From Adiantum capillus-veneris (lineage: Eukaryota > Streptophyta > Polypodiopsida > Polypodiales > Pteridaceae), in contig CM043963.1 in assembly GCA_014529385.2 (NCBI GenBank), forward strand, positions 7,239,001 through 7,303,000: a DNA stretch of 64,000 nucleotides, in the 5' to 3' direction. Within the stretch, counting starts at the first letter, position 1. The number at the start of each line of letters is the position of its first letter. The translations under genes were made by a program, and so were the position numbers. Below, in pieces: positions 10,366-21,660 of this stretch. The notes under the pieces were generated by a model. That model was not told the origin of the DNA. It made no database searches and was given only the letters and a program-made list of their open reading frames with translations.

Positions 10366-12357
10366 TCATGGGTGACGTGGAGGAAAGAAGGGCGGTGGGG
10401 GGCCATATGCTCTGGGAGGAAACAAAGGTCGTGCCAATGGGGGCAGTGCCCCAAATGGTGGGGGAACTCCTCCAAATGGCAGAGGGTACGAACTATATGT
10501 GGGGGGGGCTGTAGGTAGTGAAAGAGGCAATGGATCAACTCGTGGTGGGTCCTCAGATGTGGAGGCAATGAATGCACTGGGAGATGGTCCAGTTGCACGC
10601 CATGCCAAAATTGGGGTCGTGAAAGTGGGATATGGTGCTGCTACTACTGCCCCGCCCTGACTGGCTGAGTGGTGTCGAGAACGGTGGGTCAAGCGGATGA
10701 AGTTGCTCGAACACCTGCTTCGGTTGCTCAGTCACTTGAGCTCTGACACTCCTATGAAACATCAATGTCAAGCCTAAATCGAAAGGTAGATGCTGAGCTG
10801 GCTCCAGAAAAGCACTAAAAACTGCCCAATCCTTCTCACAACTGTTGCAATGTCTACATAGTAGTAAACATTGTGTTGCCAATGTCCCAACTCCTGCAAA
10901 ACAATCCAACACAGCATCTCCCATGTCTGTGAAGGTACCTAGTAGCCATCTACAAAAAAAATTAACCTTTAGATTTATTACACCTATAATTTTATAGGAA
11001 CAATCAGAAAAACTTCCAAAAAGTTTCTACCACCTCGCAAATGCTGGACTCCTCTCAACACCTCTATGATAAGGCCGGCCTATACGATCAAGCGTCCACT
11101 GTGTGGAATCTGAACCTGGTAGCTTCTCCCACAACATGTCGTCATTTGCAGAGAAGCCAGGTTGGTGCAGCCAAAGTGTGTCGACTCTAGAAGGTGGCAT
11201 GGGCAGATGTATGCAGGCAAGCAGAGGCATGGCAAAGGGCTGGAGTAGCTAGGAAATCATGGGATGGCAGGTAGCAGCGGAAGTGTATGCATGATGCGGC
11301 TTATAGGACAAGGAAGGCTCTACAATGGGCTAATTGGGGTAGCAAGTGAAGGAGATACAAAGTGCAGATTTTGGGTTCAGGAATGAAGATCTTGAAGTGC
11401 TGAAGGAGCAGGTGTAGACGGCTCATCAAACCGAGCTACGGAGCCCAAGTTATTGAAGGTTGAAGTTTTAGTGGTTTGCAGATTCTTCCGGACAGGGCAG
11501 CTGGTGACAGGTGATCCAAGGGGAAGTCGAGGTATAGATGTGTAGAGCTCAATTCAGGGAGCCTACCCGTCTTTTCGGATTGCGGATCAGAGCTATGGTT
11601 TGCAAGATATGATCAATTGAAGTTTTTTCGAGGGCCGGGTTTGAGCCCACTTGGTTGCATTGGATGATGTGCCATCTGGCATCTTTTGAGCCTCGACAAA
11701 GATCTAGAGTAGGATGTGCATCATACAGAGCTAACAAGAAGTGACTGCATGTCAAACGGAGTCCCGAGCAAGAAGTTACAATAGTCGGAAAGTTGGATGC
11801 ATTTGTCCAGAGTTGGCCACAGATGGTTTTCTCGGTTTTTGCAACCTCAGTTCGGGGTCTTGGAGAATCTTGAAGGCTGGCATAGATCGGTGAGCTTAAA
11901 GTTCAAATTATCAGCTCCCAGAGGTATTTGACTGCTCGAGAATTGGATCGGTGGAGGGAAATTGGCAAGCAATGCAGGTTGGAAAGCAAGAAGGGAAGTT
12001 TTTTGGGGCTTTTGGGAGAAGTCTTGAGGACTTGGAGGGTGGTCTCACAGGGACTGACACGTGGCGGGGATTGCCCCACATGCGCAAGGGATAGGGTGGA
12101 TGCCGCGGTATATATTGCAGAGCGTGGGCTCAATAGCGGTCACAAGAGGGGAGAGAGAGGAGCTCTCCCTCCCAAGGGCTATGGCGCGCGGGCCTAGCGC
12201 TGCGCAGTGGCCGTTGGTGGCGATTTTGACGACGGCCGACGAGACGGGGCGGCACAGTGGCACCCGCGTGGGGTGGAAGTTCAGTGATGATGTGGCAGCC
12301 AGTAAGGGCCAATGCCCACGCCCGCAAAGGGCCAAAGTTTTTTGAGGATAGGGGCGT

Positions 12358-12395
<38 letters not shown>

Positions 12396-14672
12396 ATAGC
12401 GACATCGCTATTGCCTCGACGAGGGAGGGGTCCCGCTGCAAAGAGATGAGCCGACAGGGGAAGTTAAAAAGCGAGCCAAGGCAAGAAAGGCCCAAGGGGA
12501 GATCCAGCTGGCCAAATGGAAGGGGCAAAGGACCAATGTGCACACCATGTAATTCTTGCCACAATGGAACTATGCCAAGTGGTGGCAATGCAAGTAAATT
12601 CTAAATAGAGCTCCAAATGAAGTGCACGACATGGAAGCTCACCCCATTTTTCTTTTTTGGGTCTCCTAGACATACCCTTATAAAAGGAGGTTTATGTTCA
12701 TTTTTTGGGGTCTTTTGACCAAGGTGGCTTTTTTGCCTGTGTGTGTGATTGGAAGCTTGAAGCTTGTGTATTGTTAAGCTTTCCATTGAAGCTGCGTACT
12801 TGATTGTACTACTCCCTATGCAATAATACCACTTATTTGCCCCAATCTCTTGTGTTGCTTCTCCCCATTCCCCTCCTTTTCTCTCTCTCTTCGTGTGTTG
12901 GCCATTATTTGCAGAGGGTTTTGCCTACAGCTCAAAAGGTGCTACCAAGAGGGAAGATTAGGAGTGTTTTGTGAGTCGGAAAGGGTGAGTTGAGCAATGT
13001 GGGTGCATTTCTGCTGTGGAGTGTTTTTTGCAAGGTGTGAGATAGTCGTTTTGTATGCTAAAGTGGAGTTGTTAGTGCAAATTAGCCAATTTGAAGGTGT
13101 TATTTGAGAGGTTAGGGGTGCTGTGGAATCCCTGGGCTATAGAGAGGCATATATTTTGTGTGTTGGGTGTGTTCCCTATTCCCCCTCTTCAACATACATT
13201 TACTGCAATCTCTCCATCCGCTAGATCGTACCTCGGAAGCCGACACCCACTAGTTCTAGGGGGTGAAAAAATGACCAGCAACAAAGTACCAACCTACGAA
13301 TGGAAGTAAAACATTATTTTTTGACATGCAAACATCGAAGTTACTATTCATTATAAAAAAAAAAACATACCCCCTCTAAATAGTCCTGAACAGTCGTACA
13401 ACTAGACTCCGACAGCCATAAGTACAATATCCTCAACAACTGGAAACTACCTCCCTCTGTCTTCGAAGTGACAATGGAAAGATGTTCTGTACGACATGTC
13501 ACCACAATCATGCCATCAACCAAAAGAAACTCGAATGCCAAAAGGAATGCAACATCCACAAGCTCACTATCCCATTGGTTCCATAAATGAACCCCACCCG
13601 TGCTAGCTACATGTGGCCTAGTGTGTAAGGGAAAGGCCATGTACACCAAACGTACGCCATCCAATCTCAAGCTGGGGTTCATCTGCCCTGTTCCTGATAC
13701 AGAGCCCAATAATCTACGTAGTGACTGCATAGAACTGCATGCAATCTTTGTTAGCACTAAAATTGTGACTGCCCATGTACACCAAATGTACGCCATCCAA
13801 TCTCAAGATGGGGTTCATCTGCCCTGTTCCTGATAGAGAGCCCAAGAATCTACGTAGTGACTGCATAGAACTGCATGCAATCTTTGTTAGCACTAAAATT
13901 GTGCACATAACTATGATTGTAAATAAGCGTGGCTTACCTCTCATTGCACAACACATCTGGAATAGCTTTTGCCAACTCTTTGGCACTAGCATGCACTGCA
14001 AGGTGGCATGGCTCTACATGCATATTTGTATCTAGCAACATAAGATCAAATATATCTTTCAGGCAATGTTAATGAGAACAACTCTGGCCATGTCTGATAG
14101 GTCCTCTGCAACCCTGCCATGTGATGGTGAACATGGAGGGGACTCCTGGATGACCCCCATTGGTCTTGGAGTGAAGGATAGTGTTGGTACAATGTGTCTC
14201 ATAGCACCAAGGCTATGAGCACTATCTCTGACTTCTATAGAATACTCCGCAACCACATGCTCGCTCTCACTATCACTGGAAACTACAGCCCTCTTCTTTC
14301 TCTTCCCACGTTGCTTGTCAGTCGATTGTGCTTTCAAGTATTTGTTTGAGGTCTGTTTCTTCTTCTCCGGTTTCTTTGATGTGTTTGGAGATAGAGCATC
14401 CTCTATCACAACCGCTTTCTTCCGTGACGCACTATGCTCCGCTATTAATTAAAAGAAGAAGACTTATTGAGCCCATGTTGTATTGCTTCATGGCAAAGGT
14501 AAAAACTATATAGAGTGATACCTATGTATAGCTCTTCCTCTTCAGGTGGGTACTCCTTGTCCGGGTAGTCCAGCCACCAAGGACACTTGAGCCACACTCC
14601 CTTTGGCCGCAAGTCGTCTATCCACTCGTCAGGATATAGGCCCATCTCCTCTCTCTCTCCGACCTGCACCAT
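10366..14672 (-). CDS. Intron-containing beta-class N6/N4 DNA methyltransferase-like gene
   Basis: Six exons can be placed on the minus strand: 14,522-14,672; about 14,060-14,441; 13,938-13,995; 13,371-13,756; 11,034-11,248; and 10,366-10,949. Exon 1 to 2, and exons 4, 5 and 6, join in frame through GT-AG introns of 80, 2,122 and 84 bp. The product has a basic KK/KR-rich N-terminal part, then LVYMAFPL followed by FLLVDGMIVVTCRTEHLSIV, then RIGRPYHRGVERSPAFAR, FTDMGDAVLDCFAGVGT and CEKDW, and a Pro-rich tail. D-x-F-x-G-x-G-T with a downstream E-x-D is the SAM-binding motif of PF01555-like enzymes, and it follows the catalytic region as in the beta class. The expected [DNS]PP[YFW] is not seen; AFPL lies where it might be. 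The exon 2-3 join and the tail frame are uncertain. It may be active, degenerate or transposon-borne. Confidence 0.55.
11249..13370. other. Large intron of the methyltransferase-like gene, with poly-C and a TATA motif
   Basis: This 2.1-kb stretch between two phase-matched exons holds no credible gene. It includes a GC-rich patch (12.05-12.6 kb), a 35-base C run (12359-12393), and a tataaaaggagg motif at 12679-12690. The motif, with its downstream sequence, resembles an LTR promoter, so a retroelement piece may lie in the intron; its ends are not clear. Confidence 0.5.
12359..12393. repeat. Poly-C tract of 35 bases
   Basis: An uninterrupted C run (G on the minus strand). The length is likely polymorphic or subject to sequencing error, and it makes glycine/proline-run ORFs that are not genes. 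Confidence 0.95.
13637..13908. repeat. 136-bp tandem duplication covering an exon start
   Basis: Units 13637-13772 and 13773-13908 are about 95% alike by eye. Each holds 120 bp of exon 4 and 16 bp of the preceding intron, including its 3' AG. If the outer copy is left in the intron, the intron becomes 181 bp and the gene is unharmed; use of the outer acceptor would give an implausible 45-bp intron. Confidence 0.88.
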
Positions 14673-15230
14673 GCATCACTGGGGTGCTCGGGAATGGGAA
14701 AGACAAGATCATCTCTCCATCATCTGTATTATAGGTTCCCCCCATCAAGGGAGACATTTTACAATACAATTCTTTGTATTCCTTCAATAACTAGCTAGTG
14801 CAATGAAGATGGAAGCTTCAAGCAGTAAGAAAAACACTTATAAAACAGAACACCAATTCCCTCACGATCTCAGACCCAAGACCTCACACACCTTCGAAGA
14901 TGGTGAGAGCTAGCGGGGTATGAGAGTAGATTGAGAGTAAGAAGGAGTAGTCTTACGGGAAAGATGTACATTGAGGCGGTCCAAGGCGGGCAACAAGAAG
15001 AGCAACCTCTAGACACCCTTCAAGGCTCCCGTGCTGCTCAATGGGGCTGGGGCACAACACAACACAAACCAAAACAACAAACCCCCAGCCAAATCCCAAC
15101 TACACAAGGGGCACCACCTAGTTTAAGAGCGAACTAGGACGCAAAAGAGGAGAATCGTTAGAGCAACCCACAAACAAGCAAGGAATTTACACTAACCCTA
15201 ACACCAATGGAACACTCTCACACACTAAAA

Positions 15231-15233
<3 letters not shown>
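14673..15233. other. Non-coding stretch upstream of the methyltransferase-like gene
   Basis: No credible ORF on either strand. It would contain the promoter of the minus-strand gene, but I see no diagnostic motif. Confidence 0.5.

Positions 15234-15309
<76 letters not shown>
15234..15309. repeat. (AG)n microsatellite, 76 bp
   Basis: Uninterrupted AG dinucleotide repeat. Confidence 0.97.
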
Positions 15310-15312
<3 letters not shown>

Positions 15313-17892
15313 TGCTCGGGCTGCTTTGAAGTGTATCGTTAATGATCAAGCAAACATAAATATATATATGTAAGAAAGAGAGAGAAGGGGGAAGGGGGTG
15401 CTTGTTGCACTAATGCCTTCTTACAAATCTGTCATGACCAATCAAAGTGAGATTAGTATTTGTTCAACATAGCTTGAGTAAATTACACCACAACACATCA
15501 CAAGAAAAAAGCCACCCCAATCACTGTCTTAAGGCCAGGGGAGTCCTCTCCACCCTGTCGCCCTCTTACAGCATGTGGGATTTATGGCTAAATTGATAAC
15601 AATACCCGGAGACAAGCTATCAAGAACTTACATAAAACACCAAGACACTTACACATCATTATTGTCCATGACTTCACGTTGGAAGGGAGACAAGGTATCC
15701 ATGCTTAGTCCAAATTCACCCTCCTTGATTCAGCAAATGTTGGCCTTACTCTAGTAGGAGAAATGATAGATTTCCTACTCTCAATTTAATGATCACTCTC
15801 TCTTACAATGGCATAGAGTTCCCTTGCTAATCACCCCTAATACAACACATACATATGCCTAATGCCAATGAGATTCCACTCAAGAGCTCCTTCTCAAGAG
15901 GTTGAGCTTGGCTTCTCAAGCTATAGCATAGTGCTCTTTCTTCTCCCCCCCCTTTTTGTGCTAGCTACACCCTCCTTTTATAGCAATTTTGAAGGCTAGG
16001 GTTACTCCTCTAACCATGGTTGGGTTAGATTTTCAGCAATTTATCTAATTTCTTTTGCTTGGAATTATCAAGAAGATGGTGGGGAAAGAGAGAGGAGAGA
16101 AATGGAGGTGATAGGACTTTTCATAGTGGGTTAGTGTTAGTAGAGTTAGTATTAATTTACAAATGGAATTGGATATTTACAATGGGAGTATCCATGTAGG
16201 ATACAAATAAGGAAGAAAAACTCTTAAGAGGTAAGAAAAGGTGGATTTCTTACAAGGTTGATGCTCCAAGTGTCTTGGGTAGGGCCAATTTTGACGCTTG
16301 TTGACGGTCCACTAGCTTTGACGGTACATTTTTTCTCCACTCTTGACCTTCCTTGAGAGACAAGGTAATTGAAGCTGAGTAATCAACCACCATGATGCTG
16401 TCTTTTAAGAGAAGAGGCTGAATTTTGTGGTTTTTTTTATAGATATGGGTAATTTGGAGGAGGAAAAATGAGACTAGGTGGTCAATTTTGGAATGGAATT
16501 GTGTGTGGGAGGTATGAGTTCACCATGGTTTCTCTTATTCTTCAAGGTTAACGAGAAGGTGAGTAGGGTGCAGAGAGGAGTGGTGAGAGAGGTGGGGATG
16601 ATGAGTGAGGAAGTGTGTGTGAAAGAGGAAAATGATAAAGTGGAAGAGAGAGTGTGGCTGCATAGCATGGGAAACTGGGGTCCACTAATAAAATCATAGC
16701 TCACAGCTCGTAGCTCAAAAAAATATGAAAAAAATTGAGGCAAAAGTTCAGCCCACAAGCTACAACTTTTGTTTGTATCACATTTTCAAATTCGGAGAGC
16801 AAGTGAACTTTAAAAATTCAGCAAAATCGACCGTTTTTTTCCACTGCACAAGGTCCTTGTGGGGTCCTTCTTTGGATGATTCTTTTGAATACCTCCAAGA
16901 GTGAGCCCTCCATAGTGCATGTATGCATGTCACCTACCCTTGACCTTATTTGGTAGGTCTATAATTGAAGATATTGTCGAGATCATGATATAAGTGAATA
17001 GTACAACTAAGAAAATCAAATATTGAGGGGTCTAAAAAATATGTACATGTCAAATATAAATAATATAAGTGGAAAAAATATAAAGGGGTCAAAAAAAATC
17101 TCTCTCATTATGAGGCTACCATAAAAAGATAAATATTTTTGGTGTTCTAATTTTTTAGAAAAAAAACAAAATAGATGTAAGAAGGGAAAAATCACAATAG
17201 TGAAAAAATATACACATAAATAAAACTAGTTTTTTTGGATTTTTGTTGGGGTGGAGTTACACCAAATATAAGAGAAGCTTACATGAAAATATTTCTATAT
17301 GGAATAAAGAGTATGAAAAATGGTAAGAAAAATTGTGGTAATGGTGAGACAATGTACAGAGCATAAATAACACACCCCTAGGTAGAAATATTTAAATAAA
17401 TACCAAAATAATTATGAAAAAATCTTTTATTTAGGCCCTATATACAAAGAAATATTTACATACGCATGGGCCATAATATACTTATATTTTTTATATTTTT
17501 TATTTTTTTGGCTCAACTAGCCCAATGACTAGCTAATTGAGGGTTTTTTATTTCAGTAAGGAGATATGGGAAAAGTTCCCTAACTCACACGCACCTATAT
17601 ACAGTGAAAGGGTGAGGGTAACCACAGTGTTTGAGTGATTTGATAGGGTGAGATAACTCACTATGGCAATTACAGAGAGCCGAAAAACGGCTATCAACAT
17701 CTCCTCACATAATCACTCATATTAGCATAGCATAGCATAGCTTAGTAATTAGCATGGTAGAGGAGATGTTAGCATGCATTGAACCTTGGATCTTGGTTGG
17801 GGATTTGCATCACAAAGACAAGAGTTGTTGGTGTAGGCCTCCCTTCTCACAAGCTTGGAGTAGGTGATAAGCTTTCCATTAAAGCTTGAGAA
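15310..17892. other. Non-coding, AT-rich stretch with a minus-strand TATA motif
   Basis: No credible gene is seen. On the minus strand there is tataaaaggagg at 15971-15982, the same 12-mer as at 1265 and 12679. This suggests a retroelement promoter pointing left, but neither LTR ends nor a primer site could be recognised. Confidence 0.45.
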
Positions 17893-17893
17893 G

Positions 17894-17957
<64 letters not shown>
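17893..17957. repeat. (AG)n microsatellite, 65 bp
   Basis: AG repeat with one aaag interruption near 17907. Confidence 0.96.
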
Positions 17958-17959
<2 letters not shown>

Positions 17960-18059
17960 CTTCTTGCTCCACACATGAGCTTGTGTGAGTGTGTAAGTGA
18001 TAATGCCTGGAGAAATTCAGCCCTCTCTCTTTCTTGGTCGACCCCTCAAGCTATTTCCT

Positions 18060-18400
18060 CTTGCTAGCTTCCCATTAGACCCCTCCAACAGGCTTAGCCA
18101 ATAGGATTTAAGAAGCATAAGTTATAGTCTTGTGACATGTGTCCCCCTTTCCCCTTTTGTGAGAGCTTTAGGTAATTAATTAATGCAACTAAACTCTCAT
18201 TGGACCCCTTTGCCTCTTGGACAACATGAATCATGCAAGCCATTGGGCTGTTGAATGCTCATTGGACCCCTTGGGAAACTGTCCAATAGTCTTCTAGAGA
18301 GATTAATTCTTATTGGTTTTTTTATTAAGTGTTTTCAAATGAATTAAACTAGATGTACCTCATTGGTCCACCTCCAAGGCCATCCAATAGGATTTGAGTG
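18060..18400. repeat. Cluster of CATTGGACCCC / CCAATAGGAT motifs
   Basis: Within 340 bp the motif cattagacccct, cattggacccctttg, cattggaccccttgg or cattggtccacct recurs four times, each followed by an inverted ccaatagg or ccaatagtc in most cases. No ORF is present. The stretch is probably a decayed repeat with inverted-repeat structure. Confidence 0.5.
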
Positions 18401-18844
18401 CACCTTGTGGGCATCTGGGCTAGAGAGTTGACATGTGTCCCTCATTCCCTTTGTGTAAAGGAAGCTTGTGAATGTGTGTGTGTGTTTCTCTCTCATCCCC
18501 TACTTGCAAGGCTCTCCCCCTCCTTTGTAGGAATTTTGATGACTTTTGGGTACACACACAAAGCATCCAATTTCCCTAGTGTTTGACCTTTGGACACAAC
18601 CTTTGAATTTTGGAATCTTGGCATTTTGGAAGTCTTAATGGGATGAACCTTAGGGTCTTTAAAGCCCATTGCTGGACATTGCTCTTTTGCAGATGGCCCC
18701 TAATTTGGATCCCTATTTTCCATCTTTTGGATCCCTACTATGGCCGGTTTGCCTGCTTAACCAATATTCTAGCTTTTTCTCCCTTGGCACTTCTCTATAT
18801 TAAATGATCAGTTTAACATGAGAAAATCATTTAGGAAAATTATA

Positions 18845-19075
18845 TATTAGTTATTATGACAGTCATTAAAGGCATCGTATGTTTGGAACACCTTGTCATT
18901 TTTATAGAGAGAATATAAGCATCGAGTAGATCATCATCTACCCCTTTTGGTGCTTCTCCCAATGTAACCCTAGGAATTTGGTCATCTTAGCATGTGGGAT
19001 ACCCTTTTTACCACTACAATAAAGTCAAATTCCAACAAGACGTACCACAATGTTTTGAGCCACCAAGAACAAGAT
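18845..19075 (-). pseudogene. Gypsy RNase H C-terminal fragment
   Basis: The minus-strand translation EFDFIVVVKRVSHM.., then a GEAPKGVDDDLLDAY-like reading, corresponds to 54,150-54,310 of element 2. Only about 75 codons remain and both ends are abrupt. The fragment lies directly downstream of the last recognised exon of the ParB-like gene and may have replaced its 3' end. Confidence 0.65.
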
Positions 19076-19109
19076 TAGTGTGTCCTACTACATTCTTAAT
19101 TTTTCAATT

Positions 19110-21022
19110 AAAGATGTCAAACCTGTACAACAAGCGTCGTGCCGTACAAGCAAAATGGGTTGCTCTTCGGGATCCTGTGTGGACTTGATCCGAGCACTCC
19201 ACTTCTTGAAGGCCTTCTCAAAGTGCTTGCGTCTGTATGTCAATAATGTGTGGGCAAGTGTGCAACCATGCCTACGTTCAGCCTTCTCATGTTGGATAAC
19301 AACATCATGATTCTCGACCTCCATTTTCTCGGCCATCTCAAGCACTCTCTTGCAGCAGCAAATAATAAGTCACAAGTTACATTATCAACAAATTGCTAGC
19401 TGGTGCACATAATCACTAAATCTAACCTTTCCAATTGCCACCAGTATACGTGATATCGAAGCCACTGGATCCATGCCTTCTCTGTCAAACCGATGCCATT
19501 CTCCTTCAAGGATGCATCACCGCCTTGGAGCAAATCAAGCAAGCGGCACTTCCTATCAAAGGAAAAGAGAGACTTATTTTTGATTGCTACATAATAAAAA
19601 GAGAAATATATTCAATGATTTAAATGACTTTTACTTACTTTGTTGGGCTAATGCGTGCACGCGCAACCTCTGCCACTCTCGAGGGTGTCATTTTCGTGGT
19701 CTTCTCGCCCCAACCTGTAAATGATATACATTTCTGGAAAAAATCGATGCCATTCTCTGGATTTGCAATGGTGGCTATCTCAAGCCCTTTGCACATAAAG
19801 TATTGCTCCGTTAGCGCTAGATTGATTCTTTCCTCGTATGCATCAGGTGCCAACTCGTAGTCAAAACTCCCTTTTGATGGCAGCCCTTCCGTTTTACTAC
19901 TAAACATATGATCGAACTCTTCCTATCATTTGCCAAGGACTCAATCAAAATACACATAATAAGATTTTGCAATCAAAACATATTCTCATTTAGCATTGGT
20001 TTAAAGCATACCTTCCAAAGTAGTTGCACAAGGACAGCCATTGGCAATTTTAGCCACTTTGACTTGTTTGGACCTCTAAAATTCAAAGACCTTTCTGCTG
20101 CCAAACGCGCTCTTCCAGGGAATTTTTACAAAAGTGAAGTAGGGTCCACCAACCCTAGCTTTCTCATCATGAAAATATCATGAGTAGTTGTGTGAGGCAC
20201 TGAAACACTCATGGCCCTGTTTAACAGTCGATTGTAATTTATATAGTTAAAAAATAAGATGCATTTAGATTCACAAAAGAAAAAGGGCTCACCTATTGAT
20301 CATACCCAAAACCAATAGAAACTCCGCTGTCTCATGGGGCTTAAAATCAACTAGAACGCACTCCACCTTTGGTGCCTTCTCAATTGGGATGTCATTCTCG
20401 TTCATCCACCGCATCCATGCCTCCAATCGGTGATTACCATCCCAAACCACAAAGTACCTCTTGACCATGTGACTAAGCTCGGGGATTTGGCGAAGCTCCT
20501 CATCCAAATCATATGACATTGCAAGATCCCTCGAAGCGTGACTAGGACGAGAAAATTGTTTGTGATCCTCTCCAAGAATCCATTCACTAACAATAAATCT
20601 TGCCATGGTTGGTTGGTAGCTTTTATTTGCAATGGAGAGTTGCAAATCAGCCACATGGTCATCATGCGTGCGGATGGTGTGGTTTGAAAGAAGTCGACAT
20701 AGAGGCAAGCATGAAAGTTTGCCATCGCATGGTACTCTATGAGAATCCACCCAGCCCAATGAAATGTGCTTGTTGACAACGTTTCCAAAGCTTCATTTCT
20801 TACATCTTCAATAGCGGTACCTATTTCCACATGATGACTGGGTCCGGCGCTTGATTGTGATGTTCCATCCACTCCAGTTACGATGGACACAATGCAATCT
20901 AAAGAACTCAAGGCTTGAGATTGTTCGGTATCCTGTGTGCATAGCGGAGGTACTTCTTGTGATGTAGTAACATCAACCTCATCCACGGCACCGGTATTTT
21001 TGGTTTGATTTCTTGTTCTCAT
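19110..21022 (-). pseudogene. Five-exon gene with a ParB-like motif, damaged
   Basis: Minus-strand exons are 20,293-21,022; 20,012-20,216; 19,639-19,922; 19,427-19,552; and about 19,110-19,346. All four junctions are GT-AG and keep the reading phase, so this is a genuine spliced gene. Exon 1 encodes an acidic N-terminal region, then MARFIVSEWILGEDHKQFSR and YFVVWDGNHRLEAWMRW. The last resembles the [DE]G-x-HR-x-x-A motif of ParB/sulfiredoxin-fold proteins, which bind or hydrolyse nucleotides. Later exons encode a charged helical region. Breaks: a one-base frameshift in exon 1 between about 20,640 and 20,760, and a TAA in exon 2 (near 20,120). The 3' end is not found; a Gypsy fragment follows. 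Function is unknown. Confidence 0.6.
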
Positions 21023-21246
21023 GCTGGCGCTACAGAATTAAAGAAGATAGATATATGATGATTTATGAGAAATTGCAGGTAAGAGTTTGAGATGTGAACA
21101 AGAGAAAACTTGACAGAGAGAAAGAGAGAGATCTGTGCAATAGAAGAAAATAGAGAAGAAGAAAGTGAAAAGAGAAGTTCAATGCACTTTATAAAGCTTT
21201 CATTTTTTTATCAATTTTAATTTTTTAATTATATTATTTTGTCCTT

Positions 21247-21616
21247 GTGTGTGTGTGTGAGAGAGAGAGGAGTGTGAAAATGTGTGTGTGTGTGTGTGTG
21301 TTGGCATGTGTGTGTGTGTATGCGTGTAGGTGCGTCTGGGCGTGTGCGTGTGTGTGTGCACGAGCGCGTGCACGCGTTGTACGTGATGGCGTTTGTGTGT
21401 GTGAACGCACACACACATGCTGCACGCAAGCACGTGTGTGTGGTATACACACACACACACACACGCCAGCGTGTGTGTGTACACACACACGCGCGCCTGC
21501 GTGTGTGCGTGTGTGCGTTTGTGTGTGTATGCACACATACGCGCCTTTGTGGCGCGTGTGTGTACGTTTGTGTGTGTGTGTGTGTGTGTGTGTTCACACA
21601 CACACATGCTTTTTGC

Positions 21617-21651
<35 letters not shown>

Positions 21652-21660
21652 ATAGACACA
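21247..21660. repeat. Alternating (TG)n and (CA)n block
   Basis: About 410 bp of almost pure alternating purine-pyrimidine sequence in which TG runs and CA runs alternate several times, so adjacent runs are inverted repeats. Such DNA can form Z-DNA and hairpins. All reading frames give poly-Cys/Val or His/Thr strings and are not genes. It lies 225 bp upstream of the ATG of the ParB-like gene. Confidence 0.93.

Noticed and set aside
10335-10598. His/Pro-rich ORF on the minus strand
   Set aside because: Alternative frame of the Pro-rich tail of the methyltransferase-like gene.
12045-12604. ORFs with long Gly or Pro runs
   Set aside because: Caused by the 35-base C run in a GC-rich non-coding patch; no domain on either side.
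13371-13756. DPPY or SPPW catalytic motif in the methyltransferase-like exon
   Set aside because: Looked for in all three minus-strand frames; only AFPL or PFPY-like strings were found, so the catalytic site was not claimed.
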